A stretch of DNA of 64,000 nt from Melaminivora jejuensis (GCF_017811175.1 NZ_JACWIJ010000002.1:1-64000), one strand, 5' to 3'; shown: positions 1-9,865, numbered from the stretch's first letter. Notes: generated by a model from the letters alone, not told the origin. Numbers and translations are program-made.

Positions 1-224
1 TGGCCTCGCTGATCATCGGCGTCGTGCAGACCTTTGCCGTGGCGCTGGACTGGTCGGCTGCCGGCGCGCTGGCCGGCATGGGCATAGAGGTGGGCGAGCA
101 GACCTTCGGCTGGCCGCTGCTCAAGCTCACGGTCTCGCAGGTTGCGCCCATCCTGCCGTATCTGTTTCTGGTGCTGATGCTGATCGTGCGCCCCCGAGGC
201 CTGCTGGGCACACGCGAGGATTGA
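1..224 (+). CDS. livH: Branched-chain amino acid ABC transporter permease LivH, C-terminal fragment
   Basis: Cut by the left window edge, so only about the last 74 residues are present. The reading frame runs from base 3 to a TGA at 222-224. The visible part ends in a hydrophobic helix (PYLFLVLMLIVRPRGLLG), the usual last membrane segment and cytoplasmic tail of LivH-type inner-membrane permeases. livM starts 13 bases later and livG and livF follow, the standard order for HAAT-family transporters. The actual substrate cannot be read from the sequence; in this family it may be an amino acid, an amide or an aromatic acid. The catabolic cluster beyond the LysR gene makes an aromatic substrate possible, but that is inference. 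Confidence 0.8.
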   Translation, partial: ASLIIGVVQTFAVALDWSAAGALAGMGIEVGEQTFGWPLLKLTVSQVAPILPYLFLVLMLIVRPRGLLGTRED

Positions 225-237
225 GAAGACCACTGCC

Positions 238-1540
238 ATGACTGCATCCACCGTTTCTTCCGCGCAGGCCACCCCGCGCAATGTCGGCCGCATCGCTGCC
301 TGGGGCTGTTCGCCCTGGCGCTGATCGCCGCACCCTACGTCTTCACCAGCAGCCTGGCGCTGACCATGCTGTCGCAGATCGGCTACCTGATCATCATCTG
401 CCTGTCCTACAACATCCTGCTGGGCCAGGGCGGGATGCTCAGCTTCGGCCACGCCGTCTATACCGGCCTGGGCTCGTTCATCGCCATCCATGCCATCAAC
501 ATGGCAGGCCGGGTGAGCTGCCCATCCCGCTGGTGCTGATGCCCATCGTCGGCGGCCTGGCCGGCGCCTTCTTTGCCGTGTTGCTGGGCTTCGTGACCAC
601 GCGCAAATCGGGCACGACATTCGCCATGATCACCCTGGGCATCGGCGAGCTGGTGGCCTCATGGCGCTGATGTTCCCCGAGTTCTTCGGCGGCGAGGGCG
701 GCATCACCACCGACCGCGTCTATGGCCAGGGCTTCATGGGCATCAGCTTCGGGCCGGCCATCCAGGTGTACTACCTGATTGCCGTGTATTGCTTCATTTG
801 CACGGCGCTGATGTATGCCTTCACCGGCACGCCGCTGGGGCGCATCCTGAACGCCGTGCGCGACAACCCTGAGCGCGTCGAGTTCATTGGCTACAACACC
901 CAGCGCGTGCGCTGGTTTGCCTTCATCATCGCCGGCTTCTTCGCTGGCGTGGGCGGGGCGCTGGCAGCCATCAACTTCGAGATCGTCACGGGCGCCGACA
1001 GCGTCAGCACCATCCGCTCGGGCGGCTATCTGCTGTTCACTTTCCTGGGCGGCGCGGGCTTTTTCTTCGGGCCCATCATCGGTGCGGTGCTGCTGGTGTT
1101 TGCCTCGGTGCTGCTGTCCGAGCTGTCCAAGGCCTGGCTGCTGTACCTGGGCCTGGTGTTCCTGCTGATGGTCATGTATGCGCCGGCGGCATCGCCAGCC
1201 TGATCATGATGAACGTGCGCGTGGTGCGCTTTGGCCTGTGGCGCCGGCTGGCGCTGCCCTATCTGGGCTGGCCGTCTCGGGCCTGGTGGCGGTGCTGGGT
1301 GCGGCGGCCATGGTCGAGATGACCTACCACCTGCAGCTCAACGCCGCCATGGGCAGCGAGCTGGATTTCCTGGGCCGGCACTTGGATGCGGCCAGCACGG
1401 CCACCTGGCTGGGCGCCGGCGCACTGCTGGCGGTCGGCGGCGTGGCGCTGGAGGCCTGCCGGCGCGTCTTCGTGCGCCGCTGGAGCACCATCCAGGAGCA
1501 CATCGAGCAGCAGTTGCAACGCACGGGGGTGGCGGCATGA
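238..1540 (+). CDS. livM: Branched-chain amino acid ABC transporter permease LivM, frameshifted
   Basis: Inner-membrane permease partner of LivH. Similarity to LivM is continuous but moves through successive frames: 238 to about 300, 306 to about 515, about 515 to 658, 661 to about 1185, then on to the stop at 1538-1540. Each shift equals one missing base, so about five single-base deletions are implied. Recognisable LivM segments are LLGQGGMLSFGHAVYTGLG, TLGIGELVAS and GRILNAVRDNPERVEFIGYN. After the usual LivM end (about 1215) the frame continues for about 105 residues with further hydrophobic segments and an Arg-rich end, a longer tail than in most LivM proteins. The stop overlaps the livG start (ATGA at 1537). 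The breaks are more likely sequencing errors than decay because flanking protein sequence is well conserved. Confidence 0.75.
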
Positions 1541-2325
1541 GCACCAGTCAACAATCCACCGGGTACGCGCTGGAGCTGCGCGAACTGCGCAAGCTTTGGC
1601 AAGACCGAAATCATCCGGGGTGCCGACCTGGCGGTGCGCGCCGGTGAGCGCGTGGCCATCATCGGCCCAACGGCGCGGGCAAATCCACGCTGTTCAATTT
1701 GATCAGCGGTCGCTTTGCGCCCACCAGCGGCCAGGTGCTGCTGCACGGCGCGCGTATCGATGGCAAGCAGCCCTTCGAGATCAACCGCATGGGGCTGTCG
1801 CGCAGCTTCCAGATCACCAACATCTTTCCGCGCCTGTCGGTCTTCGAGAACCTGCGCTGCGGCGTGCTGTGGAGCCTGGGCTACCGCTACGCCTTCTGGC
1901 GCTTCCTGTCGCGCCTGAGGGATGCCAACGAGCAGGCCGAGCAACTCATGGTGCGCATCGGCCTGGCCCACAAGCGCGACGTGCTGGCCATGAACCTGAC
2001 CTACGCCGAGCAGCGCGCGCTGGAGATCGGCATCACCATCGCCGGCGGCGCCAGCGTCATCTTGCTGGACGAACCCACCGCTGGCATGAGCACGACCGAG
2101 ACGGCGCGCTTCATCGCCCTGATCCGCGAGGTCACCGAGGGGCGCACGCTGCTGACCGTGGAGCACGACATGGGCGTGGTCTTCGGCCTGGCCGACCGGA
2201 TTGCGGTAGTGGTCTATGGCGAGGTCATCGCCTTCGACACACCCGAGAACGTGCGCGCCAATGCGCGCGTGCAGGAGGCCTACCTGGGTTCGGTGATTGC
2301 CGACCAGCAGGCGGAGGGGCATTGA
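1537..2325 (+). CDS. livG: Branched-chain amino acid ABC transporter ATP-binding protein LivG, frameshifted
   Basis: Cytoplasmic ATPase subunit. The start ATG at 1537 overlaps the livM stop. The N-terminus (MSTSQQSTGYALELRELRK) is in one frame, the segment GKTEIIRGADLAVRAGERVAIIG in a second, and residues from about 1672 to the TGA at 2323-2325 return to the first, so there are breaks near 1595 and near 1665. Reading through the second break restores a Walker A site (GPNGAGKST, around 1663-1690). Walker B with its Glu (VILLDEPTAGMS) is intact, and the switch histidine lies in TVEHDMGVVFGLADR. The ABC signature is atypical (LTYAEQRALEIG), as is common in LivG proteins. Expected length is about 260 residues, which matches. 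Confidence 0.78.
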
Positions 2326-2326
2326 C

Positions 2327-3020
2327 ATGCTGAAGATCGAGAACCTGCACGCCTACTACGGCAAGAGCCATGTGCTGCATGGCGTGAACTTCGAGGTGCG
2401 GCCCGGCGAGATCGTGGCCCTGCTGGGGCGCAACGGCTCGGGCCGCTCCACCGCCGCCAAGGCCATCATGGGCCTGGTGGACTGGCAGGGCCGGATCGAC
2501 TGGAAGGGCGCCAACCTAGCCGGCAAGAAGGCTACGAGATTGCCCACCTGGGCCTGGGCTACGTGCCCGAGAGCCGCGATGTCTTCCCGAACCTGACGGT
2601 GCATCAAAACTGCTGCTGGGCCAGAAGGGCAATGGGCGCGGCAGCCGCTGGAGCGAGGACGACATGTTCGCCATGTTCCCGCGCCTGGGCGAGCGGCGCA
2701 ACGTGCCGGCAGGCGTCATGTCCGGCGGCGAGCAGCAGATGCTGACCCTGTGCCGCACGCTCATGGGCGACCCCGACCTCATCATCATCGACGAGCCCAC
2801 CGAAGGCCTGGCGCCGAAGATCGTCGAGCTGGTGGGCGAGTACCTGACCACGCTCAAGGCCAAGGGCATCTCGGTGCTGCTGATCGAGCAGAAACTCACC
2901 ATTGCCATGACCATTTCCGACCGGGCGCTGGTCATGGGCCACGGCAGCATCGTCTTCGACGGCACGCCGCAGGAGCTGCGCGCCAACGCAGCCGTGCGCA
3001 AGGAGTGGCTGGAGGTCTGA
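2327..3020 (+). CDS. livF: Branched-chain amino acid ABC transporter ATP-binding protein LivF, frameshifted
   Basis: Second ATPase subunit, starting one base after the livG stop. Residues MLKIENLHAYYGKSHVLHGV and a P-loop region (LLGRNGSGRSTAAKAIMGLV) are clear. The P-loop Lys is replaced by Arg (GSGRST instead of GSGKST), which would impair ATP binding if real; A/G base-calling error is an alternative. The frame shifts near 2525 and again near 2612. The signature MSGGEQQML, Walker B LIIIDEPTEGLAPKIVE and C-terminus lie in the frame ending with TGA at 3018-3020. Intact length would be about 231 residues, normal for LivF. It ends 11 bases before the convergent LysR gene. Confidence 0.78.
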
Positions 3021-3031
3021 ACGCAGCCGCT

Positions 3032-3934
3032 TCAGGCGGGCCGCCCGGAGCCTTGCAGGCGCTGTTGCAGAAACTCCAGAAAGCCCTGGGCAGCCGGCGA
3101 CAGCGAGCGCGCGCGCCGGGTGAAGATCCAGAAAGAGCGCTCGACCACCGGCTCGCCGACGGGCCGCATGACCAGCCCGTACTGCTCGACCAGCGTGCGC
3201 GCATAGGGCATGCACAGCGTCAGACCCAGGCCGGCGCGCACCAGGGCCAGCGCCGTGGTCATGAAGGTGACCTGGGTGAAGGCCTCCTTGTTCAGGTCGC
3301 GCGCGGCCTCGCCCACGTCGCTGACCAGCAGCTCGGTGAACTGGCCCTGCAGCGTGATCATGGGCTGGCCGCTCAGGTCGCTCCAGAGCAGGCGCCGGCG
3401 CCGGGCCAGCGGGTGCCCGGGCGGCAGCCCGCCATGAAGGGCAGGCGGAACAGCTGCTCGGCCTGGATGTCGGAATTGGTCTGGCGCTCCGGCCCCAGGC
3501 CGATGTCCACCTCGCCCGAGAACACCCGCGCATGACGCTTTCCACGGCGCAGTCCACCACGCGCAGATGCACGCTCGGGTGCTGCGCGTGAAAGTCCGCC
3601 ATGACCTCGGGCAGCAGCGTGCAGGCCAGCAATTGCGGCACGGCCACGCGCACGCTGCCGCGCGCCAGCGCTTGAGGTTGCCGACCTCGCTGATCACGCC
3701 CTCCAGGTCGTGCAGGATCTTCTCGATCTGCGGGTATAGCTCGCGCCCGGTCTCGGACAGGCGCAGGCGCCGCGTGCTGCGGTCGAACAGGCGCAGGCCC
3801 AGCTGCCCCTCCAGCTCCTTGATCAGCGAGCTGAGCGCCGACTGCGTGAGAAACAGCCGTTCGGCGGCCAGCGTGAAGCTGCCGGTGTCAGCCACGGCGA
3901 CGAAGGCATGGAGCTGGCGCAAGGTGACATTCAT
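3032..3934 (-). CDS. LysR-family transcriptional regulator, frameshifted
   Basis: Likely regulator of the divergent catabolic cluster. The N-terminal winged helix-turn-helix is typical (MNVTLRQLHAFVAVADTGSF, then LTQSALSSLIKELEGQLGLRLFDR). The effector-binding domain is spread over two further frames: MRVAVPQLLACTLLPEVMAD in one and GQPMITLQGQFTELLVSD to the C-terminus in the original. The breaks are near 3660 and 3530-3440. Length if repaired is about 300 residues, the family norm. It is separated by 109 bases from the GTG start of the MBL-fold gene on the other strand, the classic arrangement in which a LysR protein controls its neighbour. The inducer is unknown. Confidence 0.8.
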   Translation of the reverse strand: MNVTLRQLHAFVAVADTGSFTLAAERLFLTQSALSSLIKELEGQLGLRLFDRSTRRLRLSETGRELYPQIEKILHDLEGVISEVGNLKRWRAAACAWPCRNCWPARCCPRSWRTFTRSTRACICAWWTAPWKASCAGVLGRGGHRPGAGAPDQFRHPGRAAVPPALHGGLPPGHPLARRRRLLWSDLSGQPMITLQGQFTELLVSDVGEAARDLNKEAFTQVTFMTTALALVRAGLGLTLCMPYARTLVEQYGLVMRPVGEPVVERSFWIFTRRARSLSPAAQGFLEFLQQRLQGSGRPA

Positions 3935-3967
3935 AAGGTAATTCTATAAATCGATCATTAAAAAGCG

Positions 3968-3986
3968 TTTGCCTGATAAATGCAAA
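3968..3986. promoter_or_regulatory. Candidate LysR operator in divergent promoter region
   Basis: The gap between the LysR gene and the MBL-fold gene is locally AT-rich and contains the inverted repeat TTTGC-N9-GCAAA. LysR proteins generally bind dyads with a T-N11-A core close to the divergent promoters. This dyad fits in position and style but its spacing is not exactly T-N11-A. Functional assignment is inference. Confidence 0.35.
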
Positions 3987-4043
3987 GGCGGTTTAATTCC
4001 GACCAATCAGTCGTTTTTACCTTTGCTACAGGAGTACCGCGTT

Positions 4044-5006
4044 GTGAGCGAGAAGAAATTTGCCTCCCATGCCGATCTGGAAGAGAAAAAAATCAGCTGG
4101 GAAAAACTCAGCGACAACGCCTATGCCTATACCGCCGAGGGCGACCCAACACCGGCGTCATCATCGGCGACGACGGCTGCATGATCATCGACGCCACGGC
4201 CACCCCGTGGCCGCCCAGGGTGTCATCGCCAAAGTACGCGAGATCACCGACAAGCCCATCAAGTACGTGGTGCTGACGCACTACCCACGCCGTGCGCGTG
4301 CTGGGCGCGTCGGGCTATACGGACGAAGGCCTGGAGCAGATCATCGCCAGCCGCGACACCTACGACCTGATCGTCGAGCGCGGCCAGCAGGACATGGACT
4401 CGGAGATCGGGCGCTTCCGCGCCTGTTCCAGGCGGTGGAGAGCGTGCCCGGCTGACCTGGCCGACCATGACGTTCGAGGGTGAGATGGCCGTCTGGCTGG
4501 GCAAGCTGGAGGTGCGCATCAAGCAGATCGGCCGTGGCCACACCAAGGGCGACGCCATCGTCTATATCCCCCAGCCAGAACATCTGCTTCTCGGGCGACC
4601 TGGTCGAGGCCGACGCCGCCTGCTATACCGGTGACGCCTACCTGGCCGACTGGCCGCAGACGCTGGACAACTTGACGGCCATGAACTTCGACAAACTGGT
4701 GCCTGGCCGTGGCCCGGCGCTGCTGACGCCCGATGCCGTGAAAAAGGCCTGGCCTACACGCGCGATTTCGTCTCGACGCTGTACACCAGCGCCCAGGAGG
4801 CCGTGGCCCAGGGCATGGATCTCAAGGCCACCATGGCGCACACGCGCAAGAACATGGATCCGAAGTTTGGCCATGTCTTCATCTACGAGCACTGCCTGCC
4901 TTTCGACGTGACGCGCGCGCATGACGAGGCCAGCGGTATCCGCGACCCGCGCATCTGGACGGCTGAGCGCGACCAGCAGATGTGGCACGCCCTGCAACAG
5001 GATTGA
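4044..5006 (+). CDS. Metallo-beta-lactamase-fold hydrolase with degenerate metal site, frameshifted
   Basis: The GTG start at 4044 is preceded by AGGAG about ten bases upstream. The protein, about 320 residues if repaired, crosses several frames (breaks near 4148, 4210, 4285, 4420, 4455, 4570 and 4745). The fold is recognised by DDGCMIIDATATP, a metal-ligand region restored as THYHAVRVLGAS, GRGHTKGDAIVYIP and NICFSGDLVE. The canonical HxHxDH is HxHxVR here, so the Asp and third His of the usual dinuclear site are absent, while the later His (GHT) and Asp (SGD) are kept. It is the first gene of the putative catabolic cluster. The product is probably a hydrolase or accessory protein of that pathway; the substrate is unknown. 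Confidence 0.65.
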
Positions 5007-5010
5007 TCAT

Positions 5011-5067
5011 TCAAAATCATAGCTGCTACCGCTTGCTGGTAAAGGGTTTCAGCCTGTTTTGACCAAA
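5011..5067 (+). repeat. Dispersed AGCGCTTG intergenic repeat, copy 1
   Basis: Reads AAAATCATAGCTGCTACCGC then TTGCTGGTAAAGGGTTTC. It starts five bases after the MBL-gene stop and runs to just before the ribosome-binding site (GGAGGAGA) of the FAD monooxygenase. A diverged member of the family described in the findings. Confidence 0.8.
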
Positions 5068-5081
5068 ATGGAGGAGACGCC

Positions 5082-6763
5082 ATGCTCAGTACCTACACCT
5101 ATCCCAAGTTCGAGTACACCTGCCCGCCGGAGCTGCAAGGGCAGGGCGACGGCCACCATCCGGTGATCGTGATCGGCGCCGGCCCGGTCGGCCTGTCCAT
5201 GGCCATCGACCTGGCGGCGCAGGGCCAGCGCGTGCTGCTGCTGGACAACGACGACACCGTGTCCATCGGCTCGCGTGGCGTGTGCTATGCCAAGCGCGCG
5301 CTGGAGGTGCTCGACCGCATGGGCTGCGGCAACCCCTGCGTGGACAAGGGCGTGTCCTGGAACGTGGGCCGCACCTTCTTTCGCGAGGGCGAGGTGTTCA
5401 ACTTCAACCTGCGCCCGCAGGAGGGCCACCAGCGCCCGGGCATGGTCAACCTGCAGCAGTACTACCTGGAGCAGTACCTGGTCGAGCGCGCGCGCCAGTT
5501 GCCCAATCTGGAGCTGCGCTTCAAGAACAACGTTATCGGCGTCAGCCAGGACGAGCACAAGGCCACGCTGCGCGTGGAGACACCCGACGGCGCCTACACC
5601 CTGACCTGCGACTGGCTGGTGGCCGCCGACGGCGCGCGCTCGCCTGTTCGCCAGATGCTGGGCCTGGACATCGAGGGCAAGATCTTCATGGATCGTTTCC
5701 TGATCGCCGATGTGGTCATGGCCGCCGACTACCGGCAGAGCGCTGGTTCTGGTTCGACCCGCCCTTCCACCCCAACCAGTCGGTGCTGCTGCACAAGCAG
5801 GCCGACAATGTCTGGCGCATCGACTTCCAGCTTGGCTGGGACGCCGACCCCGAAGCCGAGAAAAAACCCGAGCGCGTCATCCCGCGCATCAAGGCCATGC
5901 TGGGCGACGAGCGCGAGTTCGAGCTGGAGTGGGTCAGCGTCTATACCTTCCAGTGCCGGCGCATGGGACAGTTCAACCATAACCGCGTGCTGTTCGTGGG
6001 CGACGCCGCCCACCAGGTCTCGCCCTTCGGCGCGCGTGGCGCCAACAGCGGCATCCAGGACACGGACAACTTGGCCTGGAAACTCAAGCTGGTCATCGAC
6101 GGCAAGGCGCCGGCGGCGCTGCTGGACAGCTATAGCAGCGAGCGCTGCTACGCCGCCGACGAGAACATCCAGAACTCCACGCGCTCGACCGACTTCATCA
6201 CGCCCAAGAGCGCTGTGAGCAAGGCTTTCCGCAACGCCGTGCTGGAGCTGGCGCAGGACTACCCCTTCGCCCGCGCGCTGGTCAACTCGGGCCGGCTGTC
6301 AGTGCCGTCGTGGCTGGTGGACTCGCCTCTGAACACACCCGACACCGACACCTTCGCCGGCGACATGGTGCCCGGCGCGCCCATGGACGACGCGCCGGTG
6401 GCCGGTGGCCGCACCGACTGGCTGCTGGGCCATGTGGGCGGACAGTTCCAGCTGCTGTACTACGTGGACGACGCCAGCGCGCTGGACGCCGCCCAGGCGC
6501 AGGAGCTCGCCGCGCTGGCGCACGACACCATCGGCGTGCAGGCCATCGTTGTCGCCCAGCGCGGCACGGCACCCGCACCGCTGGCCACGCTGCTGGACGC
6601 GCAGGACGCCATCCGCCAGCGCTACGACCTGCAGCCGGGCAGCTGCTACCTGCTGCGCCCGGATCAGCACGTGGCCGCGCGCTGGCGCAACTTCGATGCC
6701 GCGCAGGTGCGCGCCGCCGTCGCCCGTGCCACTGCCAATGTCCCGGCCACTGCCGCCGCCTGA
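5082..6763 (+). CDS. FAD-dependent monooxygenase (MhpA/PheA-type hydroxylase), one frameshift
   Basis: Probable flavoprotein aromatic hydroxylase, about 560 residues. The ATG follows a strong GGAGGAGA site. FAD-binding GxGxxG is in VIVIGAGPVGLSMAIDLAAQ (residues about 27-46), the DG motif in LVAADGARSPVRQMLG, and the second FAD site in RVLFVGDAAHQVSPFGARG. The frame breaks once near 5742, after VVMAADYRQS, and resumes with WFWFDPPFHPNQSVLLH. A C-terminal thioredoxin-like domain of about 170 residues follows, as in 3-(3-hydroxyphenyl)propionate hydroxylase. Sitting with a VOC protein, an FAH-family hydrolase and a GST-type isomerase, it likely hydroxylates an aromatic ring before ring cleavage. 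The substrate is not determinable. Confidence 0.82.
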
Positions 6764-6790
6764 GAGCAAGAGGTTTCGCCATGCAAAGAG

Positions 6791-7018
6791 ATGCCATGCC
6801 CTGATCACCCAGCCAACCTGTACGAGAGCGGCCAGCGCTATTTCCAGGCCTATACGCCCGGCGACGATTTCTACGAGGCCCTGATCGAGACCCACCAGGG
6901 CTTGACGGACGAGCAGAGCACGGCGGTGAACGCCCGCCTGATCCTGCTGCTGTCCAACCACATCGGCGACATCGGCGTGCTGCGCGAGGCCATGCGCATC
7001 GCCCGGGGCAATTTCTGA
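6791..7018 (+). CDS. DUF2783 domain protein
   Basis: A 75-residue acidic protein (NLYESGQRYFQAYTPGDDFY and onwards). It resembles the small DUF2783 proteins that commonly accompany FAD-dependent hydroxylases in Burkholderiales, which I recognise by sequence and context. An upstream ATG at 6781, with a good site (AGAGCAAGAGG), is in another frame and stops after seven codons. A one-base error between 6781 and 6800 may therefore hide the true start. The function is unknown; strict linkage to the hydroxylase suggests an accessory or subunit role. Confidence 0.65.
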   Translation: MPCPDHPANLYESGQRYFQAYTPGDDFYEALIETHQGLTDEQSTAVNARLILLLSNHIGDIGVLREAMRIARGNF

Positions 7019-7054
7019 ATTCCCGACCCGCAGACAACACCCAAGGAGACCATC

Positions 7055-7601
7055 ATGTCCATCGTTCGTGGCGTCCACCATGTCGCCTACCGCTGCAAGA
7101 ATGCCAAGGAGACCGTCGAGTGGTACAAGAAGTACCTCGACATGGATTTCATCCTGGCCATTGCCGAGGATGAAGTGCCCTCGACCAAGGATCCGGATCC
7201 GTACATGCACATCTTCCTGGATCTGGGCGGCGGCAACATCCTGGCCTTCTTCGAGCTGCCCACCAAGGACGAGATGATTGCGCCGTCCGACGCCAACACG
7301 CCGTCGTGGACGCAGCACCTGCGCTCAAGGTCGATTCGGTCGAGGCCATGATGGCCGCCAAGGCGCGCATGGAGGCCGATGGCGTGGAAGTGCTCGGCCC
7401 CACGGATCACACGCTGTTCCAGTCCATCTACTTCCGCGACCCCTCGGGCCACCGCTGGAGCTGGCCGCCGACACCACCACGCCCGAGATGGCCCAGGCGC
7501 TGGACAAGGTCAAGTGGGAGATGCTCGACGAGTGGGATCGCACCAAGAAAGCCCCGCAGCACGCCCGCTGGATGCACGACGGCACCGGCAAGCCCAGCTG
7601 A
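7055..7601 (+). CDS. VOC-family (glyoxalase/extradiol dioxygenase fold) protein, frameshifted
   Basis: About 182 residues once repaired. The start ATG at 7055 follows AAGGAG. It begins SIVRGVHHVAYRCKNAKETV, and the frame breaks near 7320 and near 7462. The three metal-ligand positions of the fold are all present after repair: His in HHVAY, His in WTQHLALKV and Glu in the LELAAD segment after FRDPSGHR. A metal-dependent enzyme is therefore expected. In a ring-cleavage cluster with no cupin-type gentisate or homogentisate dioxygenase, this protein is the best candidate for the ring-opening or a downstream isomerisation step. That role is inferred. Confidence 0.72.
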
Positions 7602-7686
7602 GCAGAGCTCCCGCAGTCCAATTACCCCCGACCCTCTGCAGCGCCCGCTGCAGGGGCACCAGTTTTTTCGAGAAAGACGCTCTTCC

Positions 7687-8698
7687 ATGAAACTCGCCAC
7701 TCTCCAGCAAGGCGGCCGCGACGGCACCCTGGTCGTCGTCAGCCGTGACCTCACGCGCCAGCGTGCCGTTCCTGCCATCGCCCGCACCATGCTTGCCGCG
7801 CTGGACGATTGGCACAACGTCGAGCCGCAGTTGCGCCAGGTCTATGAGGCCTTGAGCAGCGGCGCCATCGAGGGCGAGGCTTTCGACGAGGCCGCCTGCC
7901 ACTCGCCGCTGCCGCGCACCTGGCAGTGGGCCGATGGCTCGGCCTACATCAACCACGTCGAGCTGGTGCGCCGCGCGCGCAATGCCGAAGTGCCCGAGAG
8001 TTTCTATTCCGACCCGCTGATGTACCAGGGTGGCAGCGACGGTTTCATCCCGCCGCGCGGCGATGTGGTGGCGCGCCCGGAGTGGGGCATCGACTTCGAG
8101 GCCGAGGTCACCGTGGTCACCGGCGACGTGCCCATGGGCGCCAGTCCTGCCGAAGCGGCCAGGCCATCCGCCTGGTCATGCTGGTCAACGATGTGTCGCT
8201 GCGCGGCCTGATCCGGCGGAGCTGGCCAAGGGCTTTGGCTTCTTCCAGTCCAAGCCGGCCAGCGCCTTCAGCCCCGTGGCCGTCACGCCCGATGAGCTGG
8301 GCGAGGCCTGGAGGGACGCCAAGGTGCATCTGCCGCTGCTCGTGCATCTGAACGGCGAGCTGTTCGGCAAGCCCAATGCCGGCGTGGACATGACGTTCGA
8401 CTTCGGCCAGCTCGTGGCCCACGTGGCCAAGACGCGCAGCCTGTGCGCCGGCTCCATCGTCGGCTCGGGCACGGTGTCGAACAAGCAGGGCAACCTGTGG
8501 GGCTCGTCGATCGCCAATGGCGGCGTGGGCTACTGCTGCCTGGCCGAAGTACGCACCTACGAAACCATCGAGCAGGGCAAGCCCAGCACACCCTTCATGC
8601 AGCATGGCGATGTGGTGCGCATCGAAATGTTTGACGCCAGCGGCCAGAACATCTTCGGCACCATCGAGAACCGCGTGGATACGGCCAAGGCGCCCTGA
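7687..8698 (+). CDS. Fumarylacetoacetate hydrolase-family protein, frameshifted
   Basis: About 336 residues. The ATG at 7687 starts MKLATLQQGGRDGTLVVVSR. Family hallmarks are the metal-binding acidic motif GIDFEAEVTVVTGD, VMLVNDVSLR, GFGFFQSKPASAFSP and IVGSGTVSNKQG. The frame breaks near 8160 and near 8208. Members cleave carbon-carbon bonds of 2,4-diketo acids such as fumarylacetoacetate or fumarylpyruvate. With the GST-zeta-type isomerase encoded at 11745 it forms the isomerase plus hydrolase pair that ends gentisate- or homogentisate-like pathways. The exact substrate is unknown. Confidence 0.8.
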
Positions 8699-8723
8699 AT
8701 CCCCATTTTCCGGAAAGATCCCC

Positions 8724-9749
8724 ATGAGCAAGCATTTCCTGACCGCCCTCGCCCTGGCCGCCGCCAGCCTGGCCGCCCATGCCCAGCAGCCTGTTGTGCT
8801 GAAGGTGGCGCATTTCTGGCCGCCCACCGCTATGAGCCAGCAAAAGGTGCTGGAGCCCTGGTGCGCAAAAATAGCCAAGGAATCCAATAACGAGTTGCAG
8901 TGCCAGATCTACCCGGCCATGCAGCTGGGTGGCACGCCGGCACAGCTGATTCAGCAGGCCATCGACGGCGTGGCCGACATCGTCTGGACGCTGCCCGGCT
9001 ATACGGCAGGGCGCTTCCCGTCCATGGAGGTCATGGAACTGCCCTTCCTGACCAAGGACGCCGAGGGCGGCAGCCGCGCCGCCTGGGAGATCTATGAAAA
9101 ATACGGCCAGAAGGACTTCGCCGGCGTCAAGCCCCTGGCCTTCAACGTACACGACCGTGGCCAGATCCACAACAACAAGCGCCCCATCACCAAGGTGGCG
9201 GACTTCCGTGGGCTGAAGATGCGTGCGCCCACGCGCCTGACCAACAAGATGGTCGCCGCCCTGGGCGCCACCCCGGTGGCCATGCCCATGCCGCAGACGC
9301 CCGATGCCGTCTCCAAGGGCGTGGTCGATGGCTACGTGCTGCCCTGGGAAGTCATCCCGACCATGAAGCTGCATGAGATGACCAAGTACCACTCGGAGAT
9401 CAGCGCGCCGCAGCCGGGCCTGTACACCACGCTGTTCACCATTGCCATGAACCAGGCCAAGTACGACAGCCTGCCGGCCCACTTGAAGAAGGTGATCGAC
9501 GCCAATTCTGGTGCCGATTTCTCGGCTTCCATCGGCAAGGCCTGGGACGAGTCGGCGCCGCCGGCGCGCAAGCAGGCGCAGGAGCGCGGCAACCAGTTCA
9601 ACACCATCGGTGCCGCCGAGGTCGAAGGCTTCCAGAAGGCCACGGCGCGCGTGACCGAGGACTGGATCAAGGAAGTCACACCCAAGGGCTACGACGGCAA
9701 GGCCATGGTCGAGATGGCGCGCAGCCTGTCGGCCAAGTACGCCAAGTAA
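8724..9749 (+). CDS. dctP: TRAP transporter periplasmic binding protein (DctP family)
   Basis: Intact, 341 residues. It has a Sec signal peptide (MSKHFLTALALAAASLAAHA, cleavage before QQP). The DctP/7TM-TRAP binding fold is shown by VLKVAHFWPP, PAQLIQQAIDGVADIVWTLP, KVADFRGLKMRAPTR with the conserved Arg that contacts a carboxylate, and GYVLPWEVIP. It starts 25 bases after the FAH-family gene and precedes the two membrane subunits. It delivers an organic acid to the Na+- or H+-coupled permease, and the cluster suggests the hydroxylase substrate or a related aromatic acid. Confidence 0.88.
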   Translation: MSKHFLTALALAAASLAAHAQQPVVLKVAHFWPPTAMSQQKVLEPWCAKIAKESNNELQCQIYPAMQLGGTPAQLIQQAIDGVADIVWTLPGYTAGRFPSMEVMELPFLTKDAEGGSRAAWEIYEKYGQKDFAGVKPLAFNVHDRGQIHNNKRPITKVADFRGLKMRAPTRLTNKMVAALGATPVAMPMPQTPDAVSKGVVDGYVLPWEVIPTMKLHEMTKYHSEISAPQPGLYTTLFTIAMNQAKYDSLPAHLKKVIDANSGADFSASIGKAWDESAPPARKQAQERGNQFNTIGAAEVEGFQKATARVTEDWIKEVTPKGYDGKAMVEMARSLSAKYAK

Positions 9750-9791
9750 GCCGCTCGCTGCAGCGCAGCAACAGCGCAGCGCACCGCCCGT

Positions 9792-9818
9792 GGCAGGTGT
9801 GCGCCAGCGGTGCCTGCC
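9792..9818 (+). other. Hairpin between dctP and dctQ
   Basis: GGCAGG and CCTGCC face each other across a 15-base loop in the 116-base dctP-dctQ gap. Such stems after binding-protein genes often stabilise upstream mRNA and lower expression of the permease genes. No T-run follows, so it is not a standard terminator. Confidence 0.35.
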
Positions 9819-9865
9819 GGCCGGGCGCCGCCTTTTCTCCTTTCACTCACCCATAGGCTGAAACC

